Notes: generated by a model from the sequence alone, not told the origin. DNA of 64,000 bases from Epidermidibacterium keratini (GCF_009834025.1 NZ_CP047156.1:1984001-2048000), one strand, 5' to 3'; positions 36,177-45,313 are shown, counted from the stretch's first letter. Numbers and translations are program-made.

Positions 36177-36496
36177 GCGAGCAGACCGAGAACCCCGAGG
36201 GCGGCTACGACTCGCCGCAGCGCTGGCCGCTGTGGGAGGTCTTCGTGCGCAGCCGCCGCGGGCTGTCGCACAACCACGTCGGCTCGCTGCATGCCGCAGA
36301 TGCCCAGCTGGCACTGCAGTCTGCGCGCGATCTCTACACCCGCCGCCAGGAGGGCGTCAGCATCTGGGTCGTGCCGTCGGCGCAGATCACCGCCAGCAGC
36401 CCGGAGGAGAAGGACGAGTTCTTCGAGCCGGCCGGCGACAAGATCTTCCGGTATCCGACGTTCTATCGGCTGCCTGCCGAAGTGGATCACATGTAA
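36173..36496 (+). CDS. paaB: 1,2-phenylacetyl-CoA epoxidase subunit B
   Basis: A 107-residue small subunit. The signature [20 protein letters not shown] and [20 protein letters not shown] are standard PaaB. It bridges PaaAC heterodimers in the epoxidase complex. The ATG at 36173 overlaps the paaA TGA, and the stop TAA shares its last base with the paaC ATG, so translation is tightly coupled. Confidence 0.95.
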   Translation: MSEQTENPEGGYDSPQRWPLWEVFVRSRRGLSHNHVGSLHAADAQLALQSARDLYTRRQEGVSIWVVPSAQITASSPEEKDEFFEPAGDKIFRYPTFYRLPAEVDHM

Positions 36497-37383
36497 TGGG
36501 CGTTCACGACGAGGAGATTCACGAGCAGCAGGTCATCGTCGGCGACAAGCCGGCTGAGATCGCCGCGCGTGTCGCCGCGGCGCCGCAGCGTGTCGAGCTC
36601 TATCCGCCACTGGTCGACGCGCTACTGCGGATGGGCGACGACGCGCTGATCTTGACGCAGCGGCTGATGGAGTGGAGCGCGAACGCGCCGATCCTCGAAG
36701 AAGACATCGCGCTGTCCAATACCGGGCTCGACCTGCTCGGGCAGGCGCGGATGTTCTACACGTACGCCGGCTCGCTGATGGATCCGCAGCGCACCGAGGA
36801 TGACCTGGCCTACTGGCGCGATGCCACGCAGTACCGGTGTGCGCACATCGCCGAGATGCCCAACGGCGACTTCGCGCAGACCGTCGCCCGCCAGCTCGCC
36901 GTGGCTATCTACCTGCAGCTGCTCTACACGCGGCTCGCGGAGTCGACCGACGAGCAGATCGCTGCTATTGCTCGGAAGTCGGTCAAAGAAGTCGCCTACC
37001 ACGTCGACCACTTCGCGACCTGGGTCTTGCGGCTCGGCGACGGCACGGACGAGTCGCACCGACGCATGCAGGCCGGCCTCGATGCGGTGTGGCCGTACGT
37101 CGACGAGCTGTTCGACGCCGATGCCGGCGTCGTACCCGCCGACGGGCGCACCGACGAGAAGTACGCCGAGCTTGTGGCGAGCGGCGTACTCATCGACACC
37201 AAGGCGCTGCGCGAGCCGTGGCTCGAGCAGCTGACTGCGATTATCGAGACCGCGACCTGCACGGTTCCGGAGACCAAGTGGCACGCGCGCGGCGGCCGCC
37301 GCGGACAGCACACCGCAGCGCTCGACCGGATCCTCGCCGAGATGCAGTCGATCGTGCGCGCCCACCCGGGGGCGACATGGTGA
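36496..37383 (+). CDS. paaC: 1,2-phenylacetyl-CoA epoxidase structural subunit
   Basis: A 295-residue ferritin-like subunit without a working di-iron site that stabilises PaaA. Typical blocks are LRMGDDALILTQRLMEW, ALSNTGLDLLGQARMFY and KSVKEVAYHVDHFATWVLRL. It carries a slightly extended N-terminus (VHDEEIHEQQVIVGDKPAEI). The start overlaps the paaB stop by one base; the stop overlaps the start of paaD. Confidence 0.94.
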   Translation: MGVHDEEIHEQQVIVGDKPAEIAARVAAAPQRVELYPPLVDALLRMGDDALILTQRLMEWSANAPILEEDIALSNTGLDLLGQARMFYTYAGSLMDPQRTEDDLAYWRDATQYRCAHIAEMPNGDFAQTVARQLAVAIYLQLLYTRLAESTDEQIAAIARKSVKEVAYHVDHFATWVLRLGDGTDESHRRMQAGLDAVWPYVDELFDADAGVVPADGRTDEKYAELVASGVLIDTKALREPWLEQLTAIIETATCTVPETKWHARGGRRGQHTAALDRILAEMQSIVRAHPGATW

Positions 37384-37961
37384 TCGACCTGGAAGCCCGC
37401 TCGCCGTTTGGCTACGGCGCCGCACCGGTCACGGCCGAGTTCGACGGAAGCACGGCCAAGGACCCCGCGCGGCTTGGCCCGGATGCGACGCCGTGGGAGA
37501 TCGCGGCAGATGTCAACGATCCGGAGATCCCATTGATCTCGATCGCCGACCTCGGCATCCTGCGCAAGGTCGACGCGGCAGACGACAAGTCGAGCGTGAC
37601 GGTGACGATCACCCCGACGTACTCCGGATGCCCTGCTATGAAGGCGATCGAGCGCGATCTGCACCGCGTCTTCACCAGCGTTGGCTACGACAGCGTGACC
37701 GTCGACGTCGTGCTGAGCCCGGCGTGGACCACGGACTGGATCACCGACGAGGGCCACCGCGCTCTCGAAGCCTCGGGGATCACCCCGCCGACGGGCACCC
37801 GTCCGGTCACCGGGCCGGTGTCGGTCGGACTGTCCGTGCGCTGCCCCTACTGCTCGTCGTTCGAGACCGAGGTGATCTCGCGCTTCGGCTCGACGTCGTG
37901 CAAAGCCTTGTATAAGTGCACTTCCTGCCTCGAACCGTTCGACTGGTTCAAGCCGCTCTAG
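37377..37961 (+). CDS. paaD: Phenylacetyl-CoA epoxidase assembly protein (MIP18/DUF59 family)
   Basis: A 194-residue protein with an N-terminal DUF59 domain (VNDPEIPLISIADLGILRKV) and a C-terminal zinc-ribbon-like part, CPYCSSFETEVISRFGST followed by YKCTSCLEPFDWFKPL, the usual PaaD layout. It is thought to help mature the iron-containing centres of the epoxidase or PaaE. The ATG at 37377 overlaps the end of paaC by seven bases. Confidence 0.94.
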   Translation: MVIDLEARSPFGYGAAPVTAEFDGSTAKDPARLGPDATPWEIAADVNDPEIPLISIADLGILRKVDAADDKSSVTVTITPTYSGCPAMKAIERDLHRVFTSVGYDSVTVDVVLSPAWTTDWITDEGHRALEASGITPPTGTRPVTGPVSVGLSVRCPYCSSFETEVISRFGSTSCKALYKCTSCLEPFDWFKPL

Positions 37962-37971
37962 GAGAGGCCCG

Positions 37972-39075
37972 ATGACCGCTCTCGCGCAGCCCACCGCGCA
38001 CACCACCTTCCACACCCTGCGAGTCGCCTCGGTCGACAACCCGACCGAGGACTCCGCCGCGATCACCCTCGACGTGCCCCCCGAGCTTGCCGAGACGTTT
38101 GCCTTCCGGCCCGGGCAGCACCTGACGCTGCGCACCAAGGTCGACGGCGTCGACGTACGCCGCTCCTACTCGATCTGCTGCTCGCCGGCCAGCGGCGTAC
38201 TGCGGGTTGCGGTCAAGGCCGTGCCAGATGGTGCGTTCTCGACCTACGCCACCACGGGAATCAAGGTCGGCGACGAAGTCGAGGTGCTTGCTCCCGCCGG
38301 CACCTTCACGACCGCGTTCGACCCGCAGCGCACGCGTCACTACGCGATGATCGCCGCCGGCTCGGGGATCACGCCGATCCTGTCGCTGGTCACGACGGCG
38401 CTGGAGACCGAGCCCGACTCCCAGGTCACGCTCATCTACGGCAACCGCAAGAGCAGCACAATCATGTTCTTGGAGGAGCTTGCCGACCTGAAGGACAAGT
38501 ACGCCGGACGCTTCCACCTGATCAACGTGCTCTCTCGAGAGCACACCGCCGTCCCGATGCTCAACGGCCGCATCGACCCTGAGCGGCTTGCAGAGCTCAC
38601 CGAGCTGCTGGTGCCGGTGGACTCGGTCGACGAGTGGTTCTTGTGCGGGCCGTTCGAGATGGTGATCGGCACCCGCGATTTCCTTGCGGCCAAAGGCGTG
38701 CCGAGCGGCGCGGTGCACTTCGAGCTCTTCCACGTCGAAGACAAGCCGCGCGAGCGCAAGGAGCGTTCCGAGGCCGGCAGCGCCCGGCCGGAGGATCTGT
38801 CGACGATCACGATGATCCTCGGTGGGCGCGATGCGAGCTTCGACCTGGAGCGCGACACCGTCTCTATCCTGGACGCGGCGCTGGAGGTGCGCGGCGACGT
38901 ACCGTTCGCCTGCACCGGTGGCGTGTGCGGCACCTGCCGCTGCAAGGTGACCGAGGGTGAGGTCGAGATGGAGGTCAACTGGGCGCTGGAACCCGACGAG
39001 ATCGATCGCGGCATCCGCCTGGCCTGCCAGTCCCGCCCACTCACCCCCACCGTCACCGTCGACTTCGACATCTAA
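37972..39075 (+). CDS. paaE: 1,2-phenylacetyl-CoA epoxidase reductase subunit
   Basis: A 367-residue electron-transfer subunit. Domains in order are an FAD-binding barrel (VRRSYSICCSP near residue 62), an NADPH domain (AAGSGITPILSLV; DEWFLCGPFEMV) and a C-terminal plant-type [2Fe-2S] ferredoxin (CTGGVCGTCRCKV with the fourth Cys in LACQSRP). It passes electrons from NADPH to PaaA. RBS GGAGAGG precedes the ATG at 37972. It is the last gene of the operon; a 21-bp repeat array follows. Confidence 0.95.
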   Translation: MTALAQPTAHTTFHTLRVASVDNPTEDSAAITLDVPPELAETFAFRPGQHLTLRTKVDGVDVRRSYSICCSPASGVLRVAVKAVPDGAFSTYATTGIKVGDEVEVLAPAGTFTTAFDPQRTRHYAMIAAGSGITPILSLVTTALETEPDSQVTLIYGNRKSSTIMFLEELADLKDKYAGRFHLINVLSREHTAVPMLNGRIDPERLAELTELLVPVDSVDEWFLCGPFEMVIGTRDFLAAKGVPSGAVHFELFHVEDKPRERKERSEAGSARPEDLSTITMILGGRDASFDLERDTVSILDAALEVRGDVPFACTGGVCGTCRCKVTEGEVEMEVNWALEPDEIDRGIRLACQSRPLTPTVTVDFDI

Positions 39076-39078
39076 CCG

Positions 39079-39161
39079 CGATCCGAACGTTAATCCCGCC
39101 GATCCGAACGTTAATCCCGCCGATCCGAGCGTTATTTCCGCCGATCCGAGCGAAACATTCC
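39079..39161. repeat. 21-bp tandem repeat array, intergenic
   Basis: Units start at 39079, 39100, 39121 and 39142, an exact 21-bp period, with nearly four copies. The unit is CGATCCGAACGTTAATCCCG plus C; later copies drift to GATCCGAGCGTTATTTCC. It begins four bases after the paaE stop and ends 16 bases before the methyltransferase start. The complement of the array at 24418-24537 shares GATCCGAG and the same unit length. Confidence 0.93.
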
Positions 39162-39177
39162 GTGGCATGCTCAAGTC

Positions 39178-39804
39178 ATGGCTCATTTCGACGATGCTGC
39201 GGCGACCTGGGACGACCCGGCCAAGCTTGAACGTGCCCAGCGGGCTTCGGCCCTGCTCCGCGAGCGACTCCCGCTGCGTACGACGGACCGGGTGCTTGAC
39301 GTGGGTGCCGGGACCGGGCAGCTGACCTTCAACCTGATCGATGCGATCGGCAGCGCGACCATCAGCGACTCGTCTGCCGGGATGATCGAGCAGGCACAGC
39401 TCAAGATCGAGCAGGGCAAGCTCACCGAGCGCGTCGAGGCCCGCCAGCTCGACCTCACCGATAGCGCCGACCAGCTCGAGGCAGAGTCGTACGACGGGGC
39501 CTGGAGCATGCTCGCCCTGCACCATGTCGATGACATCGAGCTGCTGCTGCGCCGGGTCCGCGACGTACTGCGCCCCGGCGGCTGGGTCGCGGTCATCGAT
39601 CTCGACGCCGACGACGACGGCGCCTTCCACGAGCACAACCCGGACTTCGACGGCCACCACGGCTTCAGCCGTGACGCCTTCGCCCAGTCGCTGCAGAACG
39701 CCGGTTTCACCGACATCGAGATTTCCGACGGCGGCATCGTCGACAAGGAAGTGCACGAGCAGATCCGCCCCTTCCCGCTGTTCTTGGCGATCGCGCGAAA
39801 GTAG
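39178..39804 (+). CDS. Class I SAM-dependent methyltransferase
   Basis: A 208-residue methyltransferase with SAM motif I VLDVGAGTGQLTF near residue 40, motif II around LDLTDSADQLE and ALHHVDDIELLLRRVRDVLR after it, a UbiE-like order. The substrate is unknown. The start ATG at 39178 lies only 16 bp beyond the repeat array, so part of its leader is repeat DNA. It is not clearly part of the paa operon. Confidence 0.85.
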   Translation: MAHFDDAAATWDDPAKLERAQRASALLRERLPLRTTDRVLDVGAGTGQLTFNLIDAIGSATISDSSAGMIEQAQLKIEQGKLTERVEARQLDLTDSADQLEAESYDGAWSMLALHHVDDIELLLRRVRDVLRPGGWVAVIDLDADDDGAFHEHNPDFDGHHGFSRDAFAQSLQNAGFTDIEISDGGIVDKEVHEQIRPFPLFLAIARK

Positions 39805-39946
39805 CCATCGTCGAAGCCGCAGAGAGCGCGTTGTGACGAGCCGGCGTGATTGGGTCGGATGACCCGAGGTTCTTGACTTTAGAATCAACTTCACCTGCAA
39901 TGTGACCTACGGCACCTCATGGTGCGAGTGAGACGGAGGTCGGCAG

Positions 39947-41299
39947 ATGGCGTTCACGTGGGCCCGCGAGCTGGACGAGTACCCCACCGGCGCGAAACGG
40001 CGGAAGTATCTGGCGATGGCGGTACTCGCCAGCCTGATCTGCTCCTACGAGGCAGCCATCGCACCGGTCGTGCCGCTGTTGCTCGAGGACCTCCAGATGG
40101 AGCTCACGACGTACGGCCTGATCGCGGCCGTCTCGCTGCTTGCCGGAGCCTGTGCCGGCCTGATCTCCGGACCGTTGTCGGACCGCATCGGCCGGGTGCG
40201 GATCCTCATCCCGCTGATGGCATTTACCGCGTTCCTGGCGTTCACGATGGTGTTCGTGAACTCGCCGACGAGCCTGGCGATCGTGCGCTTCATCCTCGCC
40301 TTCGTCGACGGCCTCGCCGTCGCGGTGACCGCGCCGCTCGTGCGCGACTTCTCACCGCGCATGGGCCGTGCGCAGGCGATGGGATTCTGGGCATGGGGTC
40401 CGGTCGGCGCCAACTTCATCTCCGCCGGCATCGCAGCGTTGACCCTGCCACTGTTTAACAACGCGTGGCACTCGCAGTTCATCATCATCGGCGTCCTGTC
40501 GCTGATCGCGTCGATCGTCATCGCGCTCAACATCGCCGACCTCTCGCCGCGGTTGCGGGCCGAGGTTCTGCAGACCGAGGCGAAGGTCATCGAGGACGCC
40601 AGCGATGAGAAGCCGGCGAAGGCATCGACACTGCTCAAGTCGCCGGTCGTGTGGGCGCACACCGTGGGCATCTCGTTCTGGCTGCTGCTCTACCTGACGG
40701 TGACCGCGTTTGGGCAGACGATGATCGTGCAGACCTTTGGCAAGACCGCGGCGGAAGCCTCGTTCATCATGTCGATGTTCTGGGTGCTCAACGTCTTTGC
40801 CCTGGTGTTCACCGGACGGCTGTCGGACCGCCTGCAGCTGCGCCGCATCTTCACCCTCGTCTTCACCATCGTCTCGCTGGTGCTGGTGGTCATCTTTGCC
40901 TTCATGATGGGCAATCCGAACACCTCGACCGCCGTACTCGCCGTCACCGGCGCGCTGATCGGCGGCACGATGGGCGCGGCCTACAGCCCGTGGATGGCGC
41001 TCTACTCCGAGAACTCCGAGGACATCGACCCGCGGTTGCAGGGTGTCACCTGGGGGCTGTTTAGCTTCATGACCCGCTTCGTCGCGATGCTCGTGGTGAT
41101 CGTGGCGCCGTTCGTAGTGCGCGCCGACGACGGCTCGTGGCAGACCTGGATCATCATCTGTGCCGTGTGCATGGCGCTGTTCCTCGTGGTGATGCTTTTC
41201 TTCAAGGGCCCGTGGACCCGCCGTCAGCTGACGGCTGCGGCCGAGGCCGCGGTTGAGAGGGAGCAGGCGCCGCGGGCGGCGACGCGCGTCGAGAGCTGA
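39947..41299 (+). CDS. Major facilitator superfamily transporter
   Basis: A 450-residue secondary transporter with twelve predicted helices. The loop 2-3 motif is GPLSDRIGRVRILIPL and its counterpart in the second half is FTGRLSDRLQLRRIFTL. It resembles sugar-acid or aromatic-acid symporters, but the substrate is not assignable. RBS GGAGG lies before the ATG at 39947. TTGACTTTAGAATCAA at about 39873-39888 may include a -35 box and an operator. Its last 98 bases overlap the convergent EamA gene. Confidence 0.88.
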   Translation: MAFTWARELDEYPTGAKRRKYLAMAVLASLICSYEAAIAPVVPLLLEDLQMELTTYGLIAAVSLLAGACAGLISGPLSDRIGRVRILIPLMAFTAFLAFTMVFVNSPTSLAIVRFILAFVDGLAVAVTAPLVRDFSPRMGRAQAMGFWAWGPVGANFISAGIAALTLPLFNNAWHSQFIIIGVLSLIASIVIALNIADLSPRLRAEVLQTEAKVIEDASDEKPAKASTLLKSPVVWAHTVGISFWLLLYLTVTAFGQTMIVQTFGKTAAEASFIMSMFWVLNVFALVFTGRLSDRLQLRRIFTLVFTIVSLVLVVIFAFMMGNPNTSTAVLAVTGALIGGTMGAAYSPWMALYSENSEDIDPRLQGVTWGLFSFMTRFVAMLVVIVAPFVVRADDGSWQTWIIICAVCMALFLVVMLFFKGPWTRRQLTAAAEAAVEREQAPRAATRVES

Positions 41300-42146
41300 T
41301 CGGCCGGGTCGCGAGTACGACGCCCGCCGCGCAGGTCACGAGGCCGACGACGCTGAGCCAACCCAGGGCGTCGCCAAACATCAGCCACGCCCACAGCATG
41401 GTCGTCGGCGGAGTGAGATACAGCAGCGTGCTGGCCATCGTTGCGCTGCCGTGGCGGACGACGTACTGGTAGCAGCCGTATCCGCCGAAGGTGGACAGTA
41501 CGACGAGCCATCCGACGGCGACCCAGAACTGGCCGTCGCCGCTGGGCATCAGCTGGCCGGTGACCGCGGACGCCACGACGTACACAACCGCGGTCAGCAC
41601 CGACTGGATGGTGAGGCTGGCCAGCAGGTGTACGCCGTGCCGCTGGCGGCGGGCGATGATCGTCGACGTCGCGAGCGAAAGCATGGACAGTACGACGATG
41701 CCGTAGGCCCAGAGAGGTGCGTTGCCGCTCAGGTCATGCGCGACGACGAGCGCGACGCCGATGAGGCCGAGGAGCAGCCCGATGCGCTGCCAGCCGGTCG
41801 TGTGCTCACCGAGCAGGCGCCCGGCGATGGCGGCGACGACAAGCGGCTGCAACGAGGCGACGAGCGCCGCCGTCCCGGATGCGACGCCCCGGTCGATTGC
41901 CAGGAACACCCCGGTCAGGTAGATCACCTGGCCGAACAGGCCGATGCGCAGCTGTGCGGCGATCTCGCCGCGTGGGACGCGGATGCGAGCGGCGAGGCAG
42001 ATCGGGACCAGGATCAGCGAGGCGACGATGAAACGCCACGTCAAGGTCGTCACCCAGCCGACCTGCGCGGCCAGGTGGGCTCCGATGAACCCGGAGCTCC
42101 ACAGCACAACCAGTCCTAGGGACGCGATGCTCAGGCGGGTCGACAT
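41202..42146 (-). CDS. EamA/DMT-family transporter
   Basis: A 314-residue drug/metabolite transporter with ten helices in two EamA repeats: LGLVVLWSSGFIGAHLAAQ at the start and YGIVVLSMLSLATSTIIARR in the second half. The tail (SRRASPPAAPAPSQPRPRP) is proline-rich and is encoded antisense to the end of the MFS gene, so the true stop may have been lost or moved. It is divergent from a TetR gene with a shared 54-bp region holding an operator. Confidence 0.87.
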   Translation of the reverse strand: MSTRLSIASLGLVVLWSSGFIGAHLAAQVGWVTTLTWRFIVASLILVPICLAARIRVPRGEIAAQLRIGLFGQVIYLTGVFLAIDRGVASGTAALVASLQPLVVAAIAGRLLGEHTTGWQRIGLLLGLIGVALVVAHDLSGNAPLWAYGIVVLSMLSLATSTIIARRQRHGVHLLASLTIQSVLTAVVYVVASAVTGQLMPSGDGQFWVAVGWLVVLSTFGGYGCYQYVVRHGSATMASTLLYLTPPTTMLWAWLMFGDALGWLSVVGLVTCAAGVVLATRPISSRRASPPAAPAPSQPRPRPQPSADGGSTGP

Positions 42147-42157
42147 GACAGGTAACC

Positions 42158-42171
42158 ATACCGGTCGGTAT
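42158..42171. promoter_or_regulatory. TetR-type operator between EamA and TetR genes
   Basis: ATACCG and CGGTAT form a perfect inverted repeat around GT (42158-42171), in a 54-bp divergent region. This position suits a repressor controlling both its own gene and the efflux gene. Confidence 0.65.
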
Positions 42172-42200
42172 AGTCATCCGAAACCCGGGTAGGAGATGAC

Positions 42201-42785
42201 GTGACCACGACGCAGCCCATTGACACCAACCGACCGCTTACGCCTGCGGGGGAGGCGATCTTGGAAAGCGCGTCGAGGCTGTTCTACTCGCGCGGCATCA
42301 ACGCCGTCGGCGTCGAGGCGATCGCGCTCGAGGCGCAGACGACCAAGAAGACGCTGTATGACCGGTTTGGCTCCAAGGACGGGTTGGTCACCGTTTATCT
42401 CACCCGGCGGCTGCGCACCTGGCAGCAGTACGTCGAGGACTACCTCACTAACAACCGCCGACGTCGCAAGTACGCCGCGCTGCTGCTGCTGGACGCGCTC
42501 GGGGACTGGCTCGAAGCCAACGAGCGCGGCTGCGGCTTCATCAACGCCTACGCCGAGCTTGCGGGGACCGGCGCGGCCGGGATCGACGTCATCCGCGAGG
42601 AGAAGCAGTGGGTGCGCCAGACCTACTCCCGGCTGTGTGCTGAGGATGGCCTGTCATCACCTGAGCGCCGCGGTGCGCAGCTCGCGCTCATTCACGAGGG
42701 CGCGATGGTCGCGCTCGCGGTCGGCGATGAGCCGGACGCGATCGAGGTGGCCCGCGCTCTCGCTCAGACGGTGCTGCGCGGCTGA
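42201..42785 (+). CDS. TetR-family transcriptional regulator
   Basis: A 194-residue repressor. The helix-turn-helix is YSRGINAVGVEAIALEAQTT with KKTLYDRFGSKDGLVTVYL (about residues 35-72). The C-terminal ligand domain has ERGCGFINAYAELAG, seen in TetR regulators beside efflux genes. The start is GTG at 42201 after AGGAGA. It probably controls the divergent EamA transporter through the inverted repeat at 42158-42171. Its 3' end overlaps the amidase gene by 22 bases. Confidence 0.88.
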   Translation: MTTTQPIDTNRPLTPAGEAILESASRLFYSRGINAVGVEAIALEAQTTKKTLYDRFGSKDGLVTVYLTRRLRTWQQYVEDYLTNNRRRRKYAALLLLDALGDWLEANERGCGFINAYAELAGTGAAGIDVIREEKQWVRQTYSRLCAEDGLSSPERRGAQLALIHEGAMVALAVGDEPDAIEVARALAQTVLRG

Positions 42786-44224
42786 ACTTGCGCTGGCAGA
42801 GCGCTGAGGGTGTCGGCGGGTTCGGTGATCAGTGGCCAGGGGCGAGCTTGCTCAAGCTCGTAGGCCAGCGCAAGCAAGATGCGCTCCTCGCCCGGGCCAG
42901 CGCCGAAGTGCATGCCGATCGGCATGCCGATATCGCTGCGGCCTAAGGGAAGTGAGATCGCCGGATCTCCGGTCGCGTTCTGTAGCGGCGTGTAGGCGAC
43001 GTACTGCAGCAGCCGTGAGAAGTGCTGGTCAAAGTCCTGACCCGGCGCGATGTAGCCGAGCTTCGGTGTGGTGTGCGCGAGCGTCGGGCTGAGTACGACG
43101 TCGTAGTCGCCGCAGCGCTGTGACCACAGTCGCGACGAGCGCCGCAGCCGACGTACCACGCCGGGCAGCTTCGCGCGATTGGTCATGAACGCATCAGCGA
43201 GGCCGGCGGTGAAGGTGTCGACGCGGGTCGGGTCAAACGACGGGTCGAAGATCCGCTGGCCACCGCCGCGCAGCAGCGCCGCGAGCATCTGCCAGTAGAT
43301 GGAGAAGTCTTCGACGAACTGCTCGTCGACCAGGCTGTCCATCTCGCGGACCTCGTGGCCGAGGTTGCGCAGCAGCTGCGCGGTGTCCTCGAGTGCGGCG
43401 CCGACCTGGGCGTCCGGCGAGGTGACGGGGGAGTCGCGATGCAGCCCGATCCGCAGCCGGCGCGACGACGGTCCGGTCACGTCGCCGATCGGCGGAAGGC
43501 GCCGTGGCCGGTAGGTGCGCTCGAGCTCGCGGTAGAACGCAGCGGTGTCGCGCACCGACCGCGTCACGACGCCCTCGGCGATGATCCGCACCGGCATGAT
43601 CGTGTGGACGAGGTCGTCCGGCGTGCGTCCGCGCGTCGGCTTGAGCCCGACGAGCCCGCAGGCGGCAGCGGGGATCCGGATCGACCCGCCGCCGTCGTTG
43701 GCGTGCGCGATCGGCACTACGCCGGCGGCGACGAAGGCCGCGGAGCCGCCCGAGCTGGCGCCGGAGGAGTACGCCGGGTTCCACGGGTTGCGAGTCGGTG
43801 GGGCATCGACGTACTCGGTGGAGGCGTTGAACCCTAACTCTGGCAGTCGACTCTTGCCGAGAGGTACGACGCCCGAGCGCAGAAAATGCTTCACGAACGG
43901 GCTGTGGTGGCGCGCCGGCGAGGCGGTCCAGGCGGCGCTGCCGTGGTTGGTCGGCTGGCCGGCGAGGTCGACGTTGTCCTTGATGAGCGTGGGGACCCCG
44001 CCGAAGAAGCCCGACCGCGGCAGCCGCGCGTTCAGGCGTGCGGCCTCGAAGTCCTCGTGTGCCATCGCGTTGAGGGTCGGCCCGAGCGCCTCGGCGCGCG
44101 CGATCGCGGCCTCGACGAGCTCGACGGGGCTTATCTCTTTGCGAGTGAGCCGGTGCGAGAGCTCGACCGCATCGGAGGTGCCGAGTGCATCAGAAGTGAA
44201 CGAGGTCACTCTCGGTTCTGCCAT
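42764..44224 (-). CDS. Amidase (amidase-signature family)
   Basis: A 486-residue Ser-cisSer-Lys hydrolase. The triad fits Lys82 (VPTLIKDNVDLAG), cis-Ser157 (GASSGGSAAF) and Ser181 (NDGGGSIRIPA), with the normal 24-residue spacing between the serines. It hydrolyses carboxamides; the substrate is unknown, and it lacks GatB/GatC neighbours, so it is not the tRNA amidotransferase. The ATG at 44224 begins MAEPRVTSF. It converges on the TetR gene. Confidence 0.9.
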   Translation of the reverse strand: MAEPRVTSFTSDALGTSDAVELSHRLTRKEISPVELVEAAIARAEALGPTLNAMAHEDFEAARLNARLPRSGFFGGVPTLIKDNVDLAGQPTNHGSAAWTASPARHHSPFVKHFLRSGVVPLGKSRLPELGFNASTEYVDAPPTRNPWNPAYSSGASSGGSAAFVAAGVVPIAHANDGGGSIRIPAAACGLVGLKPTRGRTPDDLVHTIMPVRIIAEGVVTRSVRDTAAFYRELERTYRPRRLPPIGDVTGPSSRRLRIGLHRDSPVTSPDAQVGAALEDTAQLLRNLGHEVREMDSLVDEQFVEDFSIYWQMLAALLRGGGQRIFDPSFDPTRVDTFTAGLADAFMTNRAKLPGVVRRLRRSSRLWSQRCGDYDVVLSPTLAHTTPKLGYIAPGQDFDQHFSRLLQYVAYTPLQNATGDPAISLPLGRSDIGMPIGMHFGAGPGEERILLALAYELEQARPWPLITEPADTLSALPAQVQPRSTV

Positions 44225-44235
44225 GCCGAGGCATG

Positions 44236-45018
44236 CTACTCCCGAGTAACTTCATCCGCCAAGCCGGCTCGCGCGGGCATCGAAGATGCCACCTGAGCAA
44301 GCGGTTCGAGCCGCTCGTCGATGAACCGCAGAGCGGTCTGCGGATCGCTTGGCCCCTCGCGGACGGTGAGGATCTGGTTGCCGATCAGCTTCCAGGAAAA
44401 CGGCGGTGCGGCCATCAGGTCGGCCTGCACCGGCTCGCTGAGCACGGCCGCGGTGAACTCGTCGTCGTACCCGCTGACCCGGAAGCGGTCACCGAAGGCG
44501 ACTGCCTTGGGGTCCACGACGGTGACCGCCACGTCCGGCAGCACGTCGATCTCGCGGTCCGGGCGCAGTGCGACAAGACCGATCGTGTCGACGCGACCGT
44601 CGCGGTGGTACTGGAAGGCGCAGTAGTGGATGCGGTCGCGCTCGCCGAAGATCGCGTTGCGGGCGTGCCCGGGCGCTCCGTCAAACGGCGGCTCGCCGGT
44701 CTCCTCAAGCTCGTCGGTCAGCTCGGGCAAGGTGGCGGCATAGCTCAAACCATCTGGCACGTCGATCGCGACACCCTCCGGCAGCGCGGTCTCGAACGCA
44801 TCCCAGTCACGTCCGTGGTCGGCTGCCTCGCGGCGGGTCCAGATCAGGTAGGCGAGTACGCCGATCGCGCCGAGCCCGCACAAGACAGCCAGCCAGCGCA
44901 TGGCGCTGCCGGTTTGCCCGGTCGAGAGTGCCAGGAAGAACGCGCAGCCAAAACCGAGCCCGATCACCAGCCAGTCCAACGTCCCTAACCGCCTGAGTGC
45001 GTCGCGCACCTGCGACAT
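44236..45018 (-). CDS. Hypothetical membrane-anchored protein
   Basis: A 260-residue protein I do not recognise. Two hydrophobic helices lie near the N-terminus (LDWLVIGLGFGCAFFLALS and MRWLAVLCGLGAIGVLAYLI), followed by a charged linker and a cytoplasmic or outside domain of about 180 residues with a mixed alpha/beta character. The ATG at 45018 was preferred to a GTG/ATG at 45090 because GGGGCGAG lies just upstream. It ends 12 bases before the amidase start, so the two may be co-transcribed. Confidence 0.7.
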   Translation of the reverse strand: MSQVRDALRRLGTLDWLVIGLGFGCAFFLALSTGQTGSAMRWLAVLCGLGAIGVLAYLIWTRREAADHGRDWDAFETALPEGVAIDVPDGLSYAATLPELTDELEETGEPPFDGAPGHARNAIFGERDRIHYCAFQYHRDGRVDTIGLVALRPDREIDVLPDVAVTVVDPKAVAFGDRFRVSGYDDEFTAAVLSEPVQADLMAAPPFSWKLIGNQILTVREGPSDPQTALRFIDERLEPLAQVASSMPARAGLADEVTRE

Positions 45019-45313
45019 CTCGCCCCACTTCCCGTCCGCGCCATAAAGCCACCGTGTGTCGCCGTCAAGTATCGCCGAGCACGTCGGCACGCGTGGGAGG
45101 TTTGCGTATGGCCGGCGCCTCGAAATCGCAACGATTTATCCCGCCCCAGGTCATCGGGTACGCCGCAGCTCGCGAGCGTTGACAAGGCATCGAACGCGGG
45201 CGGTATTCGGGCAGGAATCAATGCCTGCCGGCCACGATTGGTGAGACATCGTTCACGTCCTCGTCATGGGGGAGGCGTTCCGGTGTCACAGGTCGGTCCC
45301 CTAACGTGGTTGT
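45019..45313. other. Divergent intergenic region, 295 bp
   Basis: No gene is convincing here. TTGACA at 45179-45184 with GGTATT 17 bp downstream (45202-45207) is a reasonable promoter for the secreted nuclease/phosphatase gene at 45314. No tRNA, riboswitch or strong hairpin was recognised by eye. Confidence 0.4.

Noticed and set aside
39079-39161. Possible CRISPR or iteron origin
   Set aside because: No unique spacers, and no replication gene near; kept only as a tandem repeat.
37948-39900. A 650-codon open frame on the minus strand
   Set aside because: Antisense to paaE and the methyltransferase; crosses the 21-bp array as GSAGLTF repeats and shows no protein-family signal.
45019-45313. 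tRNA, riboswitch or small gene in the largest divergent gap
   Set aside because: No cloverleaf, no conserved riboswitch core and only short frames with poor codon bias were seen.
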